From contig JAAALK010000286.1 in NCBI GenBank assembly GCA_019279435.1, positions 24,695,931-24,759,930 on the forward strand: a stretch of 64,000 nucleotides of DNA, given 5' to 3'. Shown piece by piece: positions 10,230 to 22,938 of the stretch; positions within the stretch are counted from its first letter, which is position 1; each line of letters opens with the position of its first letter. Both the position numbers and the translations under genes were made by a program. Origin of the DNA: Zizania palustris. Its lineage: Eukaryota; Streptophyta; Magnoliopsida; Poales; Poaceae. The notes below the pieces were generated by a model. That model made no database searches. It was not told where the DNA came from and was given only the letters and a program-made list of their open reading frames with translations.

Positions 10230-13200
10230 TGTAACACCCCAAATTTACAAAGAAATAAAAATATTATTTAACCTAATTTCCTAGAATTAATTATTTTGGA
10301 AATACCTTTAATGCCCTCCTTAACCTTTTTGAACTAGAACCTAGATAAAATGACCAAACCAGGGGCTAGAAAATTTTGTATATGATCCCAAGACCAAGAT
10401 ATATTTTTGAGAATTCTTACAAAATTTTATCAACCTTGGAAGTAGCCCAAATATTTTAATCCATTTTTTGTAATTATTTTTAATCGGAAAACCTTATAAA
10501 CAGTAATGGGCCTCCCCCTCCATTTCTCTCTCTCCCGGCCGGCCCAGCCCGTTACCCCGCACGCCTCTGACTGACACTTGGGCCCCGCTTGTTAGCGAGC
10601 CATTCTCTCTTCACGCGCGCGCTCGACGCCTTGGCCCCACCTGTCGGCGCCACCCCTCTCTCGGCCGAGCCCAACCCCACCCGTCAGCCTCGCCCTCTGT
10701 CGTGTGTTCGCCCACTGGCCTATGGCCCCCACCTGTCAGGACCATCGTCCACCTCGCGCCACCGCCCCTAACTTCGCTGGCCGAATCAATTCCCCTCGGA
10801 TCCGCCTCACCGGCCCCTCCCCCATTGAATTGTCGCCATTACTCGGTCCCCCGCGCCACGCCGGCCATTTTCCCCCATTAACCCACGCAATTAATCCACA
10901 GGATCAGTGCTCGCGTGCATGGCAGACCTCGCCGGCACAATTGAAGACCCCCTCTCGGCTTTCCTTGTATACGTCGCTTGTTATCCCCCACCGGGACCTC
11001 TATTTAAGCCGTAGGCCTCCGTCTCATCCAGCCCGCACGCCCGAACACCTTGAGAACGAACCCGAGCACCTCAATTCGATTATTAGCGCACCACCGTCAA
11101 CCACACTCCAGCCACTGCTCGCCGTCGCCGGAGCCCCTCTCCATCCACGTCGACCGCACCTCTGTGACCGCCAAGACCTCACCGACCTAGGCCACCACTC
11201 TGTCATCGACGACCCTCGCCAGAACGCTACCGCCGCCGAGGAACCGAACGCCTCCGCCGCCCTCGCTCATCGCCGGCCATGCTCCGACGACCCCAAATCC
11301 CTCCGATGGTACCCTCTTGACCCCCGCAGTGTACTGATTCCGTTTTAGCCCTTACAACCGACCGCCATAGCTCGCCGTGGCCGCTGTACCCTCGCCGTCA
11401 CCGGAGAAGACGACAGGCATGGGTCGAGTACCCGTGCCGTGTCGGATCTAATCTCGGCCGTGCGATCCAGATCTAACGGTACCGATTAAATCCCCTATGC
11501 GGTTTAATCTGCGCCGTTGGAACTGAGCGAAGGGGTACATTTTAATCTCGTGCGTCCGTTAGTTTTTAAAACCCGCATTTAATCTGGATCGTCCATCATG
11601 TACCGCTTCAATGTTTTAATCTCAGCCGTCCACGTCAACTTAACTCCCTCGCCTCGCCCCCGCGCGTTGGATCTGGATCCAATGGTCCAGATTGGGTCAG
11701 ACCACGCACATAGTGTGCGGGTTCACCGTGGGCCTGGCTCACCGTGGACCCAAGAACGTTTTGGATTTAAATTAAATTCCAGAAATGCTTTTAAACTTCT
11801 AAAATTCATATCTGGCGCATTTTAACTTCAAGAATTACCATTTCAATTTCAGAAAATTTGTAATATTATTCTCTACATGTTCATACAATAAAAACAGTAT
11901 GTTTACTTTGGATATTTCGTGTTTATTTAATAAAGTATCCAATTGCTCCTTAAGGAAAATTTCAAATTTAATTATTTAAAATTTAGCAAAGTTTATCTTT
12001 ATTCTTTTCCTGTTTCTAGAATGGAACCCCAACACTTTCTCAGAAGCTATTATTTTAAATTAATTAGAAAACTTAGAATAGGTTTATTCACAACTAAAAC
12101 CCCTTTTATAAAGGACAATATTTCTTTATAGTTCATTTTAAATTATTTATAAAATGGATTTCAGAAACTTAACAACTTGGTTTTCCTTAAATTAAACCAA
12201 TTTAAACCTATGTGCTTGTTGTGTGGTTTTGTATTGTTTAAATTGAATGTTGTATTTATTTTATTTTACTTTATTTATAACGAGAAGACTACGCCGCCGC
12301 CGAGGAGCCGGAGAACTTTCCCGAAGTTCCTCCCTCTCCTTTCGTTGAACAAGGCAAGTCACCAAACCAATCTTTTGAGCATATTGAACCCATGTTTTAT
12401 TAAACTATCGCTAAAACACATAGGGTATACATGCATTAGTCAAATAAAACCCTTACAATATATTTATTTAGGATACCTCGACCTTGATGTGCAACCCAAG
12501 ACATGCTATCTCGCCTAACCTCCTTGTCACCATATGATTAGTATTATTAGCTAGTGTCCAATCTATTGACACGATTGCTATAGGATAAAGATGAGTCGTA
12601 GCAACATGGTTCTACTATATTATCCCCGTTATTCTTATCCTTGGAATTCTGTCGGTGATGAGGTGTGGTTGTGAGTGAATGCATGGTGGGTTCCGGGTGC
12701 AAGCTAGGGCATTGGTCGGTAACACTCGGGGCACTATAAGGACCGGTCTGCGGGATCCATTGCAATACACTTCCGTACTAACCACAAGTCTAATGGGTAT
12801 GTCCTAACTAAGGTATGTAGTGTTCCAAACCGAGGCCACCATTTGGAGATGGGTCAAGCAGCACCTGCGGGTGGCTTGTACCAATGTGGCGCAAATGGGG
12901 GTGCGACGTTACCCGGGATGCGGCCCGGCGCGCTGGCGAAACCTAGAGCGGGTGGTTATCGCTTGGAGCATTTCATGCTGATGTTTTGACACGAGTTCCC
13001 ATGGTATGGGTCATCTCGTTACACTTCGTTGTTTGGATAAGTGCGTGCCTTGTGGGTACAGTAGTACATCTCTGATCAGAGTCATAAATCTTTTCGAAAA
13101 GCCGAGCCCACGGTCAAGGGCGGGTTGTGTGACATCCCACAGTTAGATTACTTTTGATATGTATGTGCATGATGGTTTGACATATAAGGACTGTTGTGCG

Positions 13201-13386
13201 AGGAGGTAAAACGTACTCCTCGAGTTAGATGCTGTTATTGATGTTCATGTTTATTATTCCGCATGATAAAATTTGACTACACTAAATGCAGTAACTAAAA
13301 ATGTTCTTTTCCGCACTTTTAGCCATTATCCTTCCTTTGTTATTATCTTGCATTATTACTTGCATTTGCGGTGGCTTGTTGAGTAC
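10230..13386 (+). repeat. Tk1 3' LTR, left part
   Basis: Matches 1203 onward of the 5' LTR through to GGCTTGTTGAGTAC, where Tat1 is inserted. The final 278 bp of the LTR are at 26313-26590. Together they give 3435 bp, against 3436 bp for the 5' LTR. Confidence 0.93.
13382..13386. other. Target site duplication of Tat1
   Basis: AGTAC occurs here and at 26308-26312, directly flanking the TG...CA ends of Tat1. The intact 5' LTR of Tk1 has a single AGTAC at this place. Confidence 0.95.
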
Positions 13387-13881
13387 TGTTGGGGGAAATT
13401 ACTCCATTTCCAGGACTTAAAGATTAATCCTTCAAAGGCTGATGAGGACTCCGGAGCTGGTGAACTGTTGTTCGAAGCGTGTGTCGTCACGTCGAAGGGT
13501 GCAACGATGCGGAGCCCTGGAGAACCCTCCGAATGGAAGATGGAGGCCTCGAAGCCAAAGGACATGATTGATTGGATGTCTAGCTTATCCATCTACCTTG
13601 TAGTACTTTACCGTATATAACCTTGTTTACGGTACCGAATAGTTTCCACTATGTCGGTTGTAATCTAGGGGTAAATAGGTCTTTTCCTTATGCTTTTTCC
13701 CGTATAAATACCCCCCTTTGTACCTTGTAAAAGGCATCGGGAACAAGTTGTTCATTCACACTCATTCGGACCACTTGAGTTATTATCCTTTTCAGAGATT
13801 CAAGGTAGTCCTAAAGCACAAACTCCCTGTTTGTCCGTTCTTAATCTCAGAAAACCTGTTGGCGTAACATTTGCGCAAATA
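13387..13881 (+). repeat. Tat1 5' LTR with TATA box
   Basis: Starts TGTTGGGGGAAATTACTCC and ends TTTGCGCAAATA; the 3' LTR keeps the canonical GCGCCAACA end, so this terminus has mutated. GTATAAATAC at 13702-13711 is a good TATA box for element transcription. Confidence 0.93.
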
Positions 13882-13883
13882 GT

Positions 13884-13901
13884 TGGCGCCGTCCGTGGGG
13901 A
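13884..13901 (+). promoter_or_regulatory. Tat1 primer binding site (tRNA-Asp type)
   Basis: TGGCGCCGTCCGTGGGGA starts 2 bases after the LTR. TGGCGCCGT is complementary to the 3' end of plant tRNA-Asp; the later bases match less well. Confidence 0.8.
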
Positions 13902-14088
13902 AACAAGTTCTAAAAGCTTGTTCTCTACTGCTGACTGCACTCCAAAGAGCACATACGGAGGGAGCCTCGGAGTCTCAAGATTCCGCGTACCCTTCAGTTA
14001 AGGGCTTCTTAGTGCAGCCCGAAGGCCTTCTCTCGACCCCTCGAGTCGTTCGAAGTCCTCCATCTCCAAGACCTCTTCATGGCTAGCT

Positions 14089-15201
14089 ATGCCTCCGAAG
14101 CGAAGTCAGGCTTCGGGTCCTCTCCGAAGGTCCCCTCGGACCAATGGAGCCGGACCCTCGGCTAATCCGGAGATTCCCGCCGAGACTGCTGGGCGTCGAG
14201 CGCCCCGGGGCCCTCTGGCTCCTCCTACGGTGCTTCAGACCGACTACGCAGCTAGCCGAGATCCAGAAGTGCCCTCCGACGAAGACGAAGGCCCTCCCGA
14301 AACAGAGGCTACGCAGCTAGCCAGGCTTCAGGAGGAGGTATCCAGGTGGAGGCAAGAGGCCGCCGATCGCCTCCGCACTCAAGCTTCCACCGAAACTCCA
14401 GGAGGGCCTCAAGACGGTGGTACCCACAATCCCCTAGAAGTTATCCAAGTCCCAGAGGAAGCCGAGAATGCATCCTTCGATAACGAGTCTCCATTGCATT
14501 CGGATTTGCAGAGAGTGCCTTTCGACCCCAGATTCAAGGCCTCGAAACTACACAAGTACTTCGGGGGGTCGGACCCCGGAGAGTTCGCCCGCTCTTACGC
14601 CCTGGCAATAGAAGCGAGTGGAGGGGTGCAAAGCATTATGGCAAAATGCTTCCCCCTTGCCCTCGAAGGCGTGGCACTCCGCTAGTTCTGGTCCCTAAAG
14701 CCAGGATCGATCAGTTCCTGGGAACAACTTAAGAAGAAATTTGTGAGCAACTTCCAAGGCACCTTCGTGGCCCTGATGTCCACAGGAAGTTTGTTCCAGG
14801 TAAAGTAGCGGGTGGGAGAAACCCTCCGGGAGTACTTCACGCGCTTCGCCCACACCAAGTCACAGATCAAGGGCCTGTCTACCTCTTCGGTAGTTGATGC
14901 TGCCCACGAAGGGGTGCTGAACCCTGACCTCCTCAGCAAACTCCATCGAAAGCCGGTGACATCTGTGGCGCAGCTCATGGCATACTTCGAAAAGTATGCC
15001 AAGGCGGAGGAAGGATGTCTTCGGCGAGCTGAAGCGCCATTGCCCACCCTCCGAGAAGTCAAAAGGGAGCCCGAAGCCTCCGCTACTCTGCAACCTCCAC
15101 AAGACAATCGCTTCAACGAGTACAAGCGGGGGAAGAAGCATTTCCGTTCGGAGGTGCTAAACATTGCGCCTTCAGCTCCGAAGGCACCTGCCAATTTCTA
15201 G
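14089..15201 (+). pseudogene. gag: Tat1 gag
   Basis: ATG at 14089 begins a frame with a basic, Pro-rich N-terminus and a helical stretch (ETEATQLARLQEEVSRWRQE). The Ty3 gag core follows: KYFGGSDPGEFARSYALAIE, SISSWEQLKKKFVSNF and ETLREYFTRFAHTKSQI. TAG codons at 14683 and 14806 interrupt the same frame. The second lies where related gags have Gln (QVK-x-R), so CAG to TAG is likely. The frame runs on to a stop at 15199. The protein would form the particle; this copy cannot produce it whole. Confidence 0.87.
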
Positions 15202-16251
15202 CAGACGAAGAATTTTAAGGCCGGGACGCCGAAGCCTCAAGAAAGGATGCCGCGCAGGCGCCAGAGTTTTTTCTATTGCGTGCATGGCGACAATAGAAGC
15301 CATGACACGAAGGATTGCAAGGCAGTGTTGGCCCTTTGGGGCGACTACCTTGACCGATGTACCAGGCGGGGTACTTCGGATCGGGCCCCACCATCGGCAC
15401 GCTCGGAGCCTGTACAAACTGTGGCCCGAGCCGGTGCCCTCGAAGCCCCCATGCGACTGCCGGTGGCCAGTATTATGCCACCACCAAAGCAAGAAGACCC
15501 GCAAGACCGCGGCAAGAGAGTGGTCCTGCCCATCTCTGGAGGGGGGACCCTCGAAAGCATGTCCAAGAGGCAGCGGCACGAGTACGTCTACGAGGTCGGA
15601 CACATTGGGACCTCGAGTTCCGCCGAAGGGATGCCAGAATGGTCCCGCGTGCCCATCTCATTCACAGCCAGTGATGCTGCGGGGGTTAAGTTGCCCCATG
15701 CTGACCCATTGGTCATTTCTGCTGATATAGCAGGAGTAGAAGTCCGAAGGATCCTGGTAGACGGCGGGAGCTCTGCAGACATACTCTTTGTCCAGGCCTT
15801 CGATCAGATGTGCATACCTCGGAAGCATCTACTTACAGCAGCCCGGCCGCTTCAAGGGTTCTCAGGACCGCCTCTCGATGCCCTCGGCCAAATAGGCCTC
15901 GAGGTTGCCTTCGGAGAGGGGCCTTTGGCCCGAGTAGAAGAGGTGATCTTTGATGTGGTTGACGCCCCGTACGCTTACAATGCTATCTTCGGCCGAGGGA
16001 TGTTGAACCAGTTCGGGGCTATAGCACACCATAATTATCTTTGTCTCAAAATGCCCATGCAAGGTCGGGTGCTTACTATTTCAGGAGACCAAGCTATAGC
16101 CAGGAGGACAGAGTATGGCCATGGGCAGCCTTTGGACCCCCGACAAGTGCATAATGTGGTGGAAAGCATCGAAGAAGTGCCGGAGGCCTCGAACCCTCCG
16201 AAGGGGTCCTCGCGCAAGCCAAGCCAGAGGGCGATGTTGAGACAAGAATAA
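15202..16251 (+). pseudogene. Tat1 nucleocapsid motif and protease
   Basis: The frame open from 15247 to 16251 has a Cys/His motif FYCVHGDNRSHDTKDC, the type seen at the end of Tat gags, then the aspartic protease signature RILVDGGSSADILFV (DGGS in place of DSG/DTG, as in many Tat elements) near 15750-15785. The reading ends at TAA 16249, and the pol frame starts in another phase just upstream; a single frameshift near 16200-16240 separates them. I cannot tell whether this shift is a mutation or a feature of the family. Confidence 0.85.
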
Positions 16252-17730
16252 TCTCGGAAGATGGCAATGAGTACCCAGTGCAGTTCGGCAAGGGGCTATC
16301 TCCGGAAATAGTTGCCTCGTTAGAAGAAGTTGTCAGGAAAAATCTGGACATATTTGCTTGGGCTGACGAAGACATCACCGGGGTCGATCGAAGCATCATC
16401 GAGCATAGTCTTCTCGTCAACCCGAAGGCCAAGCAAGTACGCCAGGGGCTCCACAAGCTGTCAGCAGAAACAGCAAGCCTCGCCAAGACAGAAGTAGAAA
16501 AATTGTTAAGGGCTGGCATCATCAGGGAGGTAGCCCATACCGAGTGGTTGGCTAACCCTGTTTTCGTAAGGAAGAAGGACTCGAACAAATGGCGCATGTG
16601 TATTGATTTCACTTCATTAAATAAAGCATGCCCGCGAGACCCCTACCCGATGCCCCGAATAGATCAGTTGGTAGATTCCACAGCTGGGTCTGAATTGCTA
16701 AGTTTCCTCGACGCTTACTCCGGATATCATCAAGTATGGCTAAAACGTGAAGACGAAGCCAAGACAAGCTTTATAACTCCTTCCGGAGTATTTTGTTATA
16801 TAAGAATGCCTTTTGGGCTGCGGAATGCCGGAGCAACCTTTTCTCGTTTAATAGCTAAAGCTCTAGGTCATCAGATAGGCCGAAATGTCGAGGCCTATAT
16901 GGATGATATTGTAATAAAAAGTGCTCAAAAGCTCCAGCATAGCCTAGATCTAGCTGAAACGTTTGAGAGCCTCCGAGCATGTGGAGTATGCCTCAATCCG
17001 GAAAAATGTATATTCGGGGCACAAGCAGGAAAACTGCTAGGGTACTTAGTTTCGAGCAGGGGAATCAAAGCTAGCCCAACACAGATAAGTGCGCTACAAA
17101 GGATGGCTCCACCAGAGAATTTGAAGCAAGTTCAAAAGTTAGCAGGGAGACTCGCAGCTCTTAGCAGGTTCCTAGCCAAGTCAGCAGAGCGGAGCCTCCC
17201 AATTTTCAAAGCACTAAAGGGGTCTGAAAGCTTTCAGTGGACATCGGAGTGCCAGAAGAGCTTCGATGATATAAAGGCATACCTCGGAAGATTATCAATT
17301 TTGACCGTTCCTCTCCCAGAAGAAACATTGCTCCTTTATCTTGCAGCAACAAATTCAGCAGTAAGCGTAGTACTGGTCCGGGAAGTTGAGCTTAAAGGAA
17401 AGCTAGTCCAGAACCCAGTGTATTTTGTGTCGGAGGCATTATTCGGAGCTAAAGTCAGAAACTCCGAGCTCGAGAAGTTTGCTTATGCCCTAGTAATGGC
17501 CTCGCGGAAGCTGAGGCATTATTTCTTGGCGCATAACCTGATCGTCCCTACGTCGTACCCTCTTGGGGATATGCTCCGAAACAAAGATTCTACTGGCAGG
17601 ATTGGAAAATGGGCGGTCGAGCTGGCACACTTCGAAATCTCCTTCGCGGCGAGAACAGCTATTAAATCTCAAATTATAGCAGATTTCGTAGCAGAGTGGA
17701 CTCCATCTGCTATTTGGGCCCCGGAAGAAC
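16240..17730 (+). pseudogene. Tat1 reverse transcriptase and first RNase H
   Basis: The long open frame continues through 18695 (805 residues from 16278). RT blocks are NPVFVRKKDSNKWRMCIDF, ACPRDPYPMPRIDQLVD, LSFLDAYSGYHQVW, MPFGLRNAGATFSRL and the catalytic YMDDIVIKS (near 16897-16923). The first RNase H (VPLPEETLLLYLAATNSAVS to FAYALVMASRKLRHYF) follows. It is degenerate and may act as the tether region, as in other dual-RNase H elements. No stop interrupts RT. Confidence 0.9.
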
Positions 17731-18180
17731 CCTCCGAAGGTTTTTGGACAATATTCTCTGACGGAGCTTATCAAGCATCAGGTGCCGGAGCAGGGGCCGT
17801 TATCATATCACCATCAGGGCAGAAGGCCATGTATTCTACAAGGCTCAACTTCACAACCACTAATAACATTACCGAGTATGAAGGAATCTTGTTAGGCCTC
17901 CGAAAGGCTAAAACGCTCGGAGCTGGAAGAATAGTGATCAAGACAGATTCCCAAGTCGTCGCGGGGCATATTGACAAAAGTTTTCAAGCAAAAAATCCAC
18001 ATCTCGCGCAATACCTTGAAGAAACCCGCAAGACCGAAGCAGCATTCAAAGGATTTACAGTTCGAAGTATCCCTCGGGCAAAGAATCAACTTGCAGATAT
18101 TCTTGCAAAGGCTGCAGCAGGGTCGGTGGACCTCCCGGAGGGTGCTTTCTACGAAGAACTAGAGCAACCAGCGGCTAATC
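17731..18180 (+). pseudogene. Tat1 second (archaeal-type) RNase H
   Basis: A second RNase H lies between the first one and integrase. Its acidic residues are visible: SDGAYQASGAGAG (Asp), NNITEYEGILLGL (Glu), VIKTDSQVVAGHI (Asp) and AKNQLADILAKAA (final Asp). A separate archaeal-type RNase H in this place is characteristic of Tat elements. This domain appears intact within the 805-residue frame. Confidence 0.88.
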
Positions 18181-18189
18181 AAATACCCT

Positions 18190-19478
18190 CTTCGGAGGTA
18201 ATGTGCATTCCAACTACAGATTGGCGGGCTCCGATAATAAGCATGTTGCAAAGTAGCATGGACCCTCCTGAAGGCCCAGAAGCCCGAAGGTTGCAAGCAA
18301 GAGCTCGAAATTACAAGCTTGTTGATGAAGTGTTATACAAGGCCGGAGTGTGTTCACCCCTACTTCGATGCATCTCACAACCCGAAGGTCAAGACATACT
18401 TCGAGACATCCACGAAGGCTTATGCGGAGGTCATTTAGCCCCTCGAGCGCTAGCAGGCAAGACGCTTCGGCAAGGGTTTTATTGGCCAACAATAGTAAGA
18501 GATGCGGAAGAACTAGTTCGAGCATGCCAAGGCTGCCAGTGGATGGGCAGACGGAGCCATCGCCCGCCAGCTAAGCTTCAAGTTATTGCCCCAGTATGGC
18601 CAATGGCTAGATGGGGCATGGACCTCATAGGCCCTTTCCCAGTGGCAAAAGGCGGCTTGAAATTTGCGGTGGTGGCAATCAAATATTTCTCATAATGGGT
18701 TGAAGGGGAGCCACTAACAGCTATCACCTCGAAGAACGTGCAAAGATTTTTCTGGCAGGATATCATATGCAGGTTCGGAGTTCCAAGAGAGTTGACGGTG
18801 GATAATGGAACCCAGTTTGAAGCTGACACCTTCCAAACATTTTGTCAAGAACTGGGCATTAAGTTGTGCTTCGCAGCAGTATGACATCCACAGTCCAACG
18901 GAGCTGTTGAGCGAGCCAACGGGAACATCCTTTCCGGGCTAAATCGCCGAATTGTTGGATTGGCCAAGGGGCTGTGGGTCGAAGAGCTCCCCAAAATCTT
19001 ATGGTCCATTCGAACCACTCAAACCAGGTCAACGGGGTTCACGCCATTTAGATTGCTCTTCGGAGAAGAGGCCATGACTCCTACAGAGCTTAGAGGTGGA
19101 TCGCTTCGCGTAGTACGACCTGGGGATGAAGATGACCGGAGCACTTCGCTGGCTTTGTCAGAAGAAACAAGGCTTCGAGCTGTCGCCAACCTGACTAAAT
19201 ACCAGAACCACACCAAGACATGGTATGACCCGAAGGTAAAGCTAAACGAGTTAAAACCTGGTCATCTAGTGTTGCGAAGTGTAATAGCTCCGGGGAAGCT
19301 AGGAAACAAATGGGAAGGACCATATGTTATCTTACGCTCAGGATGCCTCGGATCATTTAAATTAGCTAATTTAGAAGGAGAAGAGTTGAAGCATGCATGG
19401 CATGCAGAGCACCTTAAGCGTTATTTTACTAAGGGGCCCCTTGTAATCACTTGTAAAAACTCTCCTTTCTATGAATAA
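18190..19478 (+). pseudogene. Tat1 integrase
   Basis: The zinc-binding part (HEGLCGGHLAPRALAGKTLR...CQGCQWMGRR) and the start of the core (ARWGMDLIGPFPVAKGG) are in the RT frame, which stops at TAA 18693. The same phase continues: LTVDNGTQFEADTFQTF carries the second Asp and HPQSNGAVERANGNIL the Glu, but TGA at 18882 interrupts just before HPQSNG. The C-terminal part ends at TAA 19476 with EHLKRYF and a short tail. All three DDE residues are present; inactivation is by two stops. Confidence 0.9.
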
Positions 19479-19621
19479 AGATACGGGTCGAATTTTGTTT
19501 GCTCTTCGAATATCCCTTACTCCTGATGGACGCATTAGGAGGACAGAGATGCTTGTAGAGCCAAGCATTTTTCTCAAGACCCAGGCAGCTGCCTTTGAAC
19601 CATTGGTTCAAAGGCTTCGTT

Positions 19622-20036
19622 GCCAACCTACGGATTCCAGGCTCCGGCTTGTTAGGATCCGTAGAAGAGTCTAAAGACTTTAAAGAAAAACAGACTTTCG
19701 ACCTCCGAGTGTGAAGTGTCTGTAAAAGAGCCGAAGGTGGCCAACCTACGGATTCCAGGCTCCGGCTTGTTAGGATCCGTAGAAGAGTCTAACGACTTTA
19801 AAGAAAAACAGACTTTCGGCCTCTGGGTGCGAAGTGTCTGTAAAAGAGCCGAAGGTGGCCAACCTACGGATTCCAGGCTCCGGCTTGTTAGGATCCGTAG
19901 AAGACTCTAAAGACTTTAAAGAAAAACAGCCTTTAGGCCTCCGGGTGCGAAGTGTCTGTAAAAGAGCCGAAGGTGGCCACTTATGGACTCCAGGCTCTGG
20001 CTTGTTAGGATCCGTACAAGAGTCTAAAGACTTTAA
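19622..20036 (+). repeat. 118-bp tandem repeats in the Tat1 3' region
   Basis: Direct repeats start at 19622, 19740, 19858 and 19976, a constant 118-bp period; the fourth is partial. Each contains CTCCGGCTTGTTAGGATCCG or a close variant and a TCTAAAGACTTTAAAGAAAA-like block. They lie between integrase and the end of the antisense gene. Short frames inside them repeat because the unit repeats and are not genes. Variable tandem repeats in this place are known from Tat/Ogre elements and can seed satellite DNA. Confidence 0.93.
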
Positions 20037-22107
20037 AAAAAAGCGAGCAAATTTTTTATTTTTCGGAAGCGAACTAAAAATACAAATGATAAGTACAAAT
20101 TCAAAGCATGCGGGTGTTTGGACATACATTGTGCGTAGCGAACCCTTCTCTATGATAAAGGCTCCGCCACCCACAAGGGGGGTCAGAGGATAGGAGTCAC
20201 ACAGCACACTTTCGAAGCATTCCACTTTAAATCATTATACTTTTACATCAAGAGAAATTTGTGTCTAAGCCTAGGTAAAATCGGAGACCTTTTCGGCCCC
20301 TAGAGCTACCCTACGGCTACTTTGCCCTTCGAAGCTCGAAGCCGCCGAAGTTGTCCTTTTAGTTTGGGTGCTTCTCTTCTTCTTCGAGGCTCGCAGTTTC
20401 TTCTGCTCCTCTTGAAGCTCGGCCCATGTCAGGAACCTTTCGGAGTCAGCCTCTGCAGGGTCTTCGGCTCAGTACTCCGAGTCAGACCAGTCAATAGGTT
20501 CGGAGGACGAAGACCCCTCCGCCTTCTCTTCCTCTTTAATATAAGCTAAGACGTCCCAACGAACTTCAAGGGTGATCTCTCCTCCGTCTCCGCGAGGAAC
20601 AGAAAAGCACGAGCGGTGGTAAGGCCTCAAACCCTCGAGGTTTGCCCACTCCTTTCGGAGCTCGTCGGTAATGTCCAGAAGTTCGAAGTCAGGGCTCGAA
20701 GGGCTTGACAAAACCTAAAAAATAGCAGAACACCCAAGACAAGTTCTCGTTTATAACTTTTTCATTAATAAAAACGGGTTTTACAAGGCTCCATATACAT
20801 AGTAACCCTAAGCGGCTAGACCTGCGGGTCGGTCGGCGGAGCAGGAACCGAAGGGGCTGGCGAAGTAGGAAGTGGTGGCTTTGTGTGCGCTTGCTTCTGC
20901 CGACGGGCCTCATCAATCCAAGCCTTAGCTGCGACCTTATGGTCCGTCTTCTAGGTCGACCGGAAGGCTTCCCAGGCCAAAGCCACCTCTGAAGATGGCC
21001 GCAGCAAGTCGTCGTCCGCAAAGCCTCCAGGAGATGAACCCCCGACTGAGCCAAGGGGGATCCGAAGAGATTCAAGATGACGAAGAACCCCGATACCGGC
21101 ACACTGTCTGGAGATCTCTCCGTACTGAATACCGGAATTCTTCATCAACGACGAAGCGACCTGGATCCTCGTCAGCTTCCGGTCAAGGGGCTCGTGGGTC
21201 GCAGCAGAAGACGAAGGGCACATGGTGCCGAAGTACTCCAGCGTACCCTAAAGGGCTTCCAAGGTACGATCCGCAGTACTAGAATTTTTCTTCTCCGCTG
21301 CTTCCAGGCCTGCAGCAGTCGCAGCCACTTCGGCCACCCGGAGCATTAAAGAACTCTTGAGGGCCATCGCCTGGCTAAGAGCCCCCTGGAGCTCCACCAG
21401 CTGCGCACTCGAGGTAGCAGCCTCCTGGCGGAGTCTTTCAACCTCCGTTCGAAGGACGACGCGCTCGGCCTCAACCTCTTGGGCGGACGAGCGATGGGCA
21501 TCGAGGGCTTCGTCAGACGCCGCTTTAGCCCTCCGTTCCTCCAGGACTTCTTCCTCCAGCCTGAGGGATCTCCCGGTGGAGTCGTTAAGGGCCGTCTGGA
21601 GGGTAGTGACCTTCCGTTTAAGTCGATTAACTTCGACCTCGTTGGAAGTCGCTGCCGCTCTAGCAAGGACAAATTGCTGCAAAAAGAACAAAGTAAGTAC
21701 TGAAGTATTTATGATCACTAATGCGAAGTAGCTATGGTGTCTTTTCATACCTGAAGGGCAGCCCTTTCGAGGGTCGTGTTGAGTGACGAAGATCAACTCC
21801 GAATTGGCGATGTCCTGGCTTCTCTCAGCCAGGGGCTCCATGAGTTTCCGGAGGCCACTCTGGTGCTCCAGGAACAGAGCCAGCAAAGGAAGCCAAGACA
21901 GAGCTTGAGCATCATCCGCTGCGGCCTCATCCTCTGAATTGCCAACGGAGGTCGCGGCCTGGCCAGGAGGAAGACCGAGGCTAGAAATACTCTTTCCCCT
22001 CCCCGGTACGAACTCATTCAATGTTTTGTGTATGGTATCGTGATGGTAACTAACTCATTCAATGTTGCAGGTACTCCATATTCAATGGAGTTATTGACTC
22101 GAGAGCG

Positions 22108-22640
22108 GTGAGAGCTCAGAAGTCATCTCAGTTGTCGCAGAGCTCCGTCGGAGTTGGCTCCAGCCGTCGTCGCTCAGAAGAAACCCTGGAGATGTTTCGG
22201 ATGAGGGAGGAAATGAGGCGGCTACACGAGCACAACAGGAAACAACAAGAGTACTATACCGCCTGCTTAGCACAACAGCAGGCGATGATCCAAGTAAGCT
22301 TAGTTTAGAGTGTTGCAGTTCAAAAGTATTCAGAAATAGGTTTAGAACTAACTGATTACATTACAACATGTGTAGCAACTAGCCCAGAGAAATAGTGGAT
22401 TTGACATGTCCATGTTCCAACCACTACCTCCCCCGCCACCACCACTATCTCCTACATCACCTGAGGTACCTCCTAAATACTTAAGTTATTGTTTAGAAGG
22501 GTAGTTGAGTTCATTTCTAATTTTGTCTATTTCTTCAGTGTTTCCGTACGCCTGGTCAGGATGGAGCCTCCGGGGCAATTGTGGATGAAGCGGGAGGCAG
22601 CGGCGGCCCCCACGACCCAAATGTGGGCGATCAGTGAGTA
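22108..22640 (+). pseudogene. CACTA-encoded protein C-terminal remnant
   Basis: Two open stretches fit the last exons of a CACTA protein. One is RRRSEETLEMFRMREEMRRL...QQEYYTACLAQQQAMIQ (to about 22290). The other, after intron-like sequence, is a Pro-rich MSMFQPLPPPPPPP block, followed by QDGASGAIVDEAGGSGG ending near 22640. The Glu/Arg-rich helix followed by a Pro-rich tail is common at the 3' end of plant CACTA genes. No transposase catalytic core is present. Confidence 0.55.
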
Positions 22641-22649
22641 TGGATGTGT

Positions 22650-22915
22650 ATAATGAACCTGGATTGAATCTCGATATGTTATGTGAATTTGCATGTGAAT
22701 TTGGATGGTATATGTGAATGCGGATGTGTATTGTGACTTTGAATGTGAATTAAGTTGTGTTATGTGATTTTGGATGTGATGTGTGAAGTTTTGGATGTGA
22801 GATGTGATTTTGGATGATATATATGAAGTTTGAATGTGATTTTGGATGTGAAATGTGAATTTGGATGTGTATTGTGAATGTGATTGAAATTGTGGTTGGA
22901 TGTGAGTGTGAGTAG
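22650..22915. repeat. Degenerate GTGAATTTGGAT low-complexity tract
   Basis: A run of irregular variants of GTGAATTTGGATGTG and TGTGATTTTGGATG on the plus strand lies between the coding remnant and the subterminal repeats of the CACTA element. The unit length is not fixed, so it is better called low complexity than a clean tandem repeat. Confidence 0.8.
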
Positions 22916-22938
22916 GGGAACCAGGAAAAAAAATACCA

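Noticed and set aside
15172..15603. Minus-strand frames opposite Tat1 gag/protease
   Set aside because: Shadows of the sense coding frame; codon pattern and domains fit the plus strand only.
19716..20193. Frames with repeated KEPKVANLRIPGSGLLG-like units
   Set aside because: They follow the 118-bp DNA repeat. Because 118 is not a multiple of 3 the phase changes in each unit, so no repeat protein is encoded.
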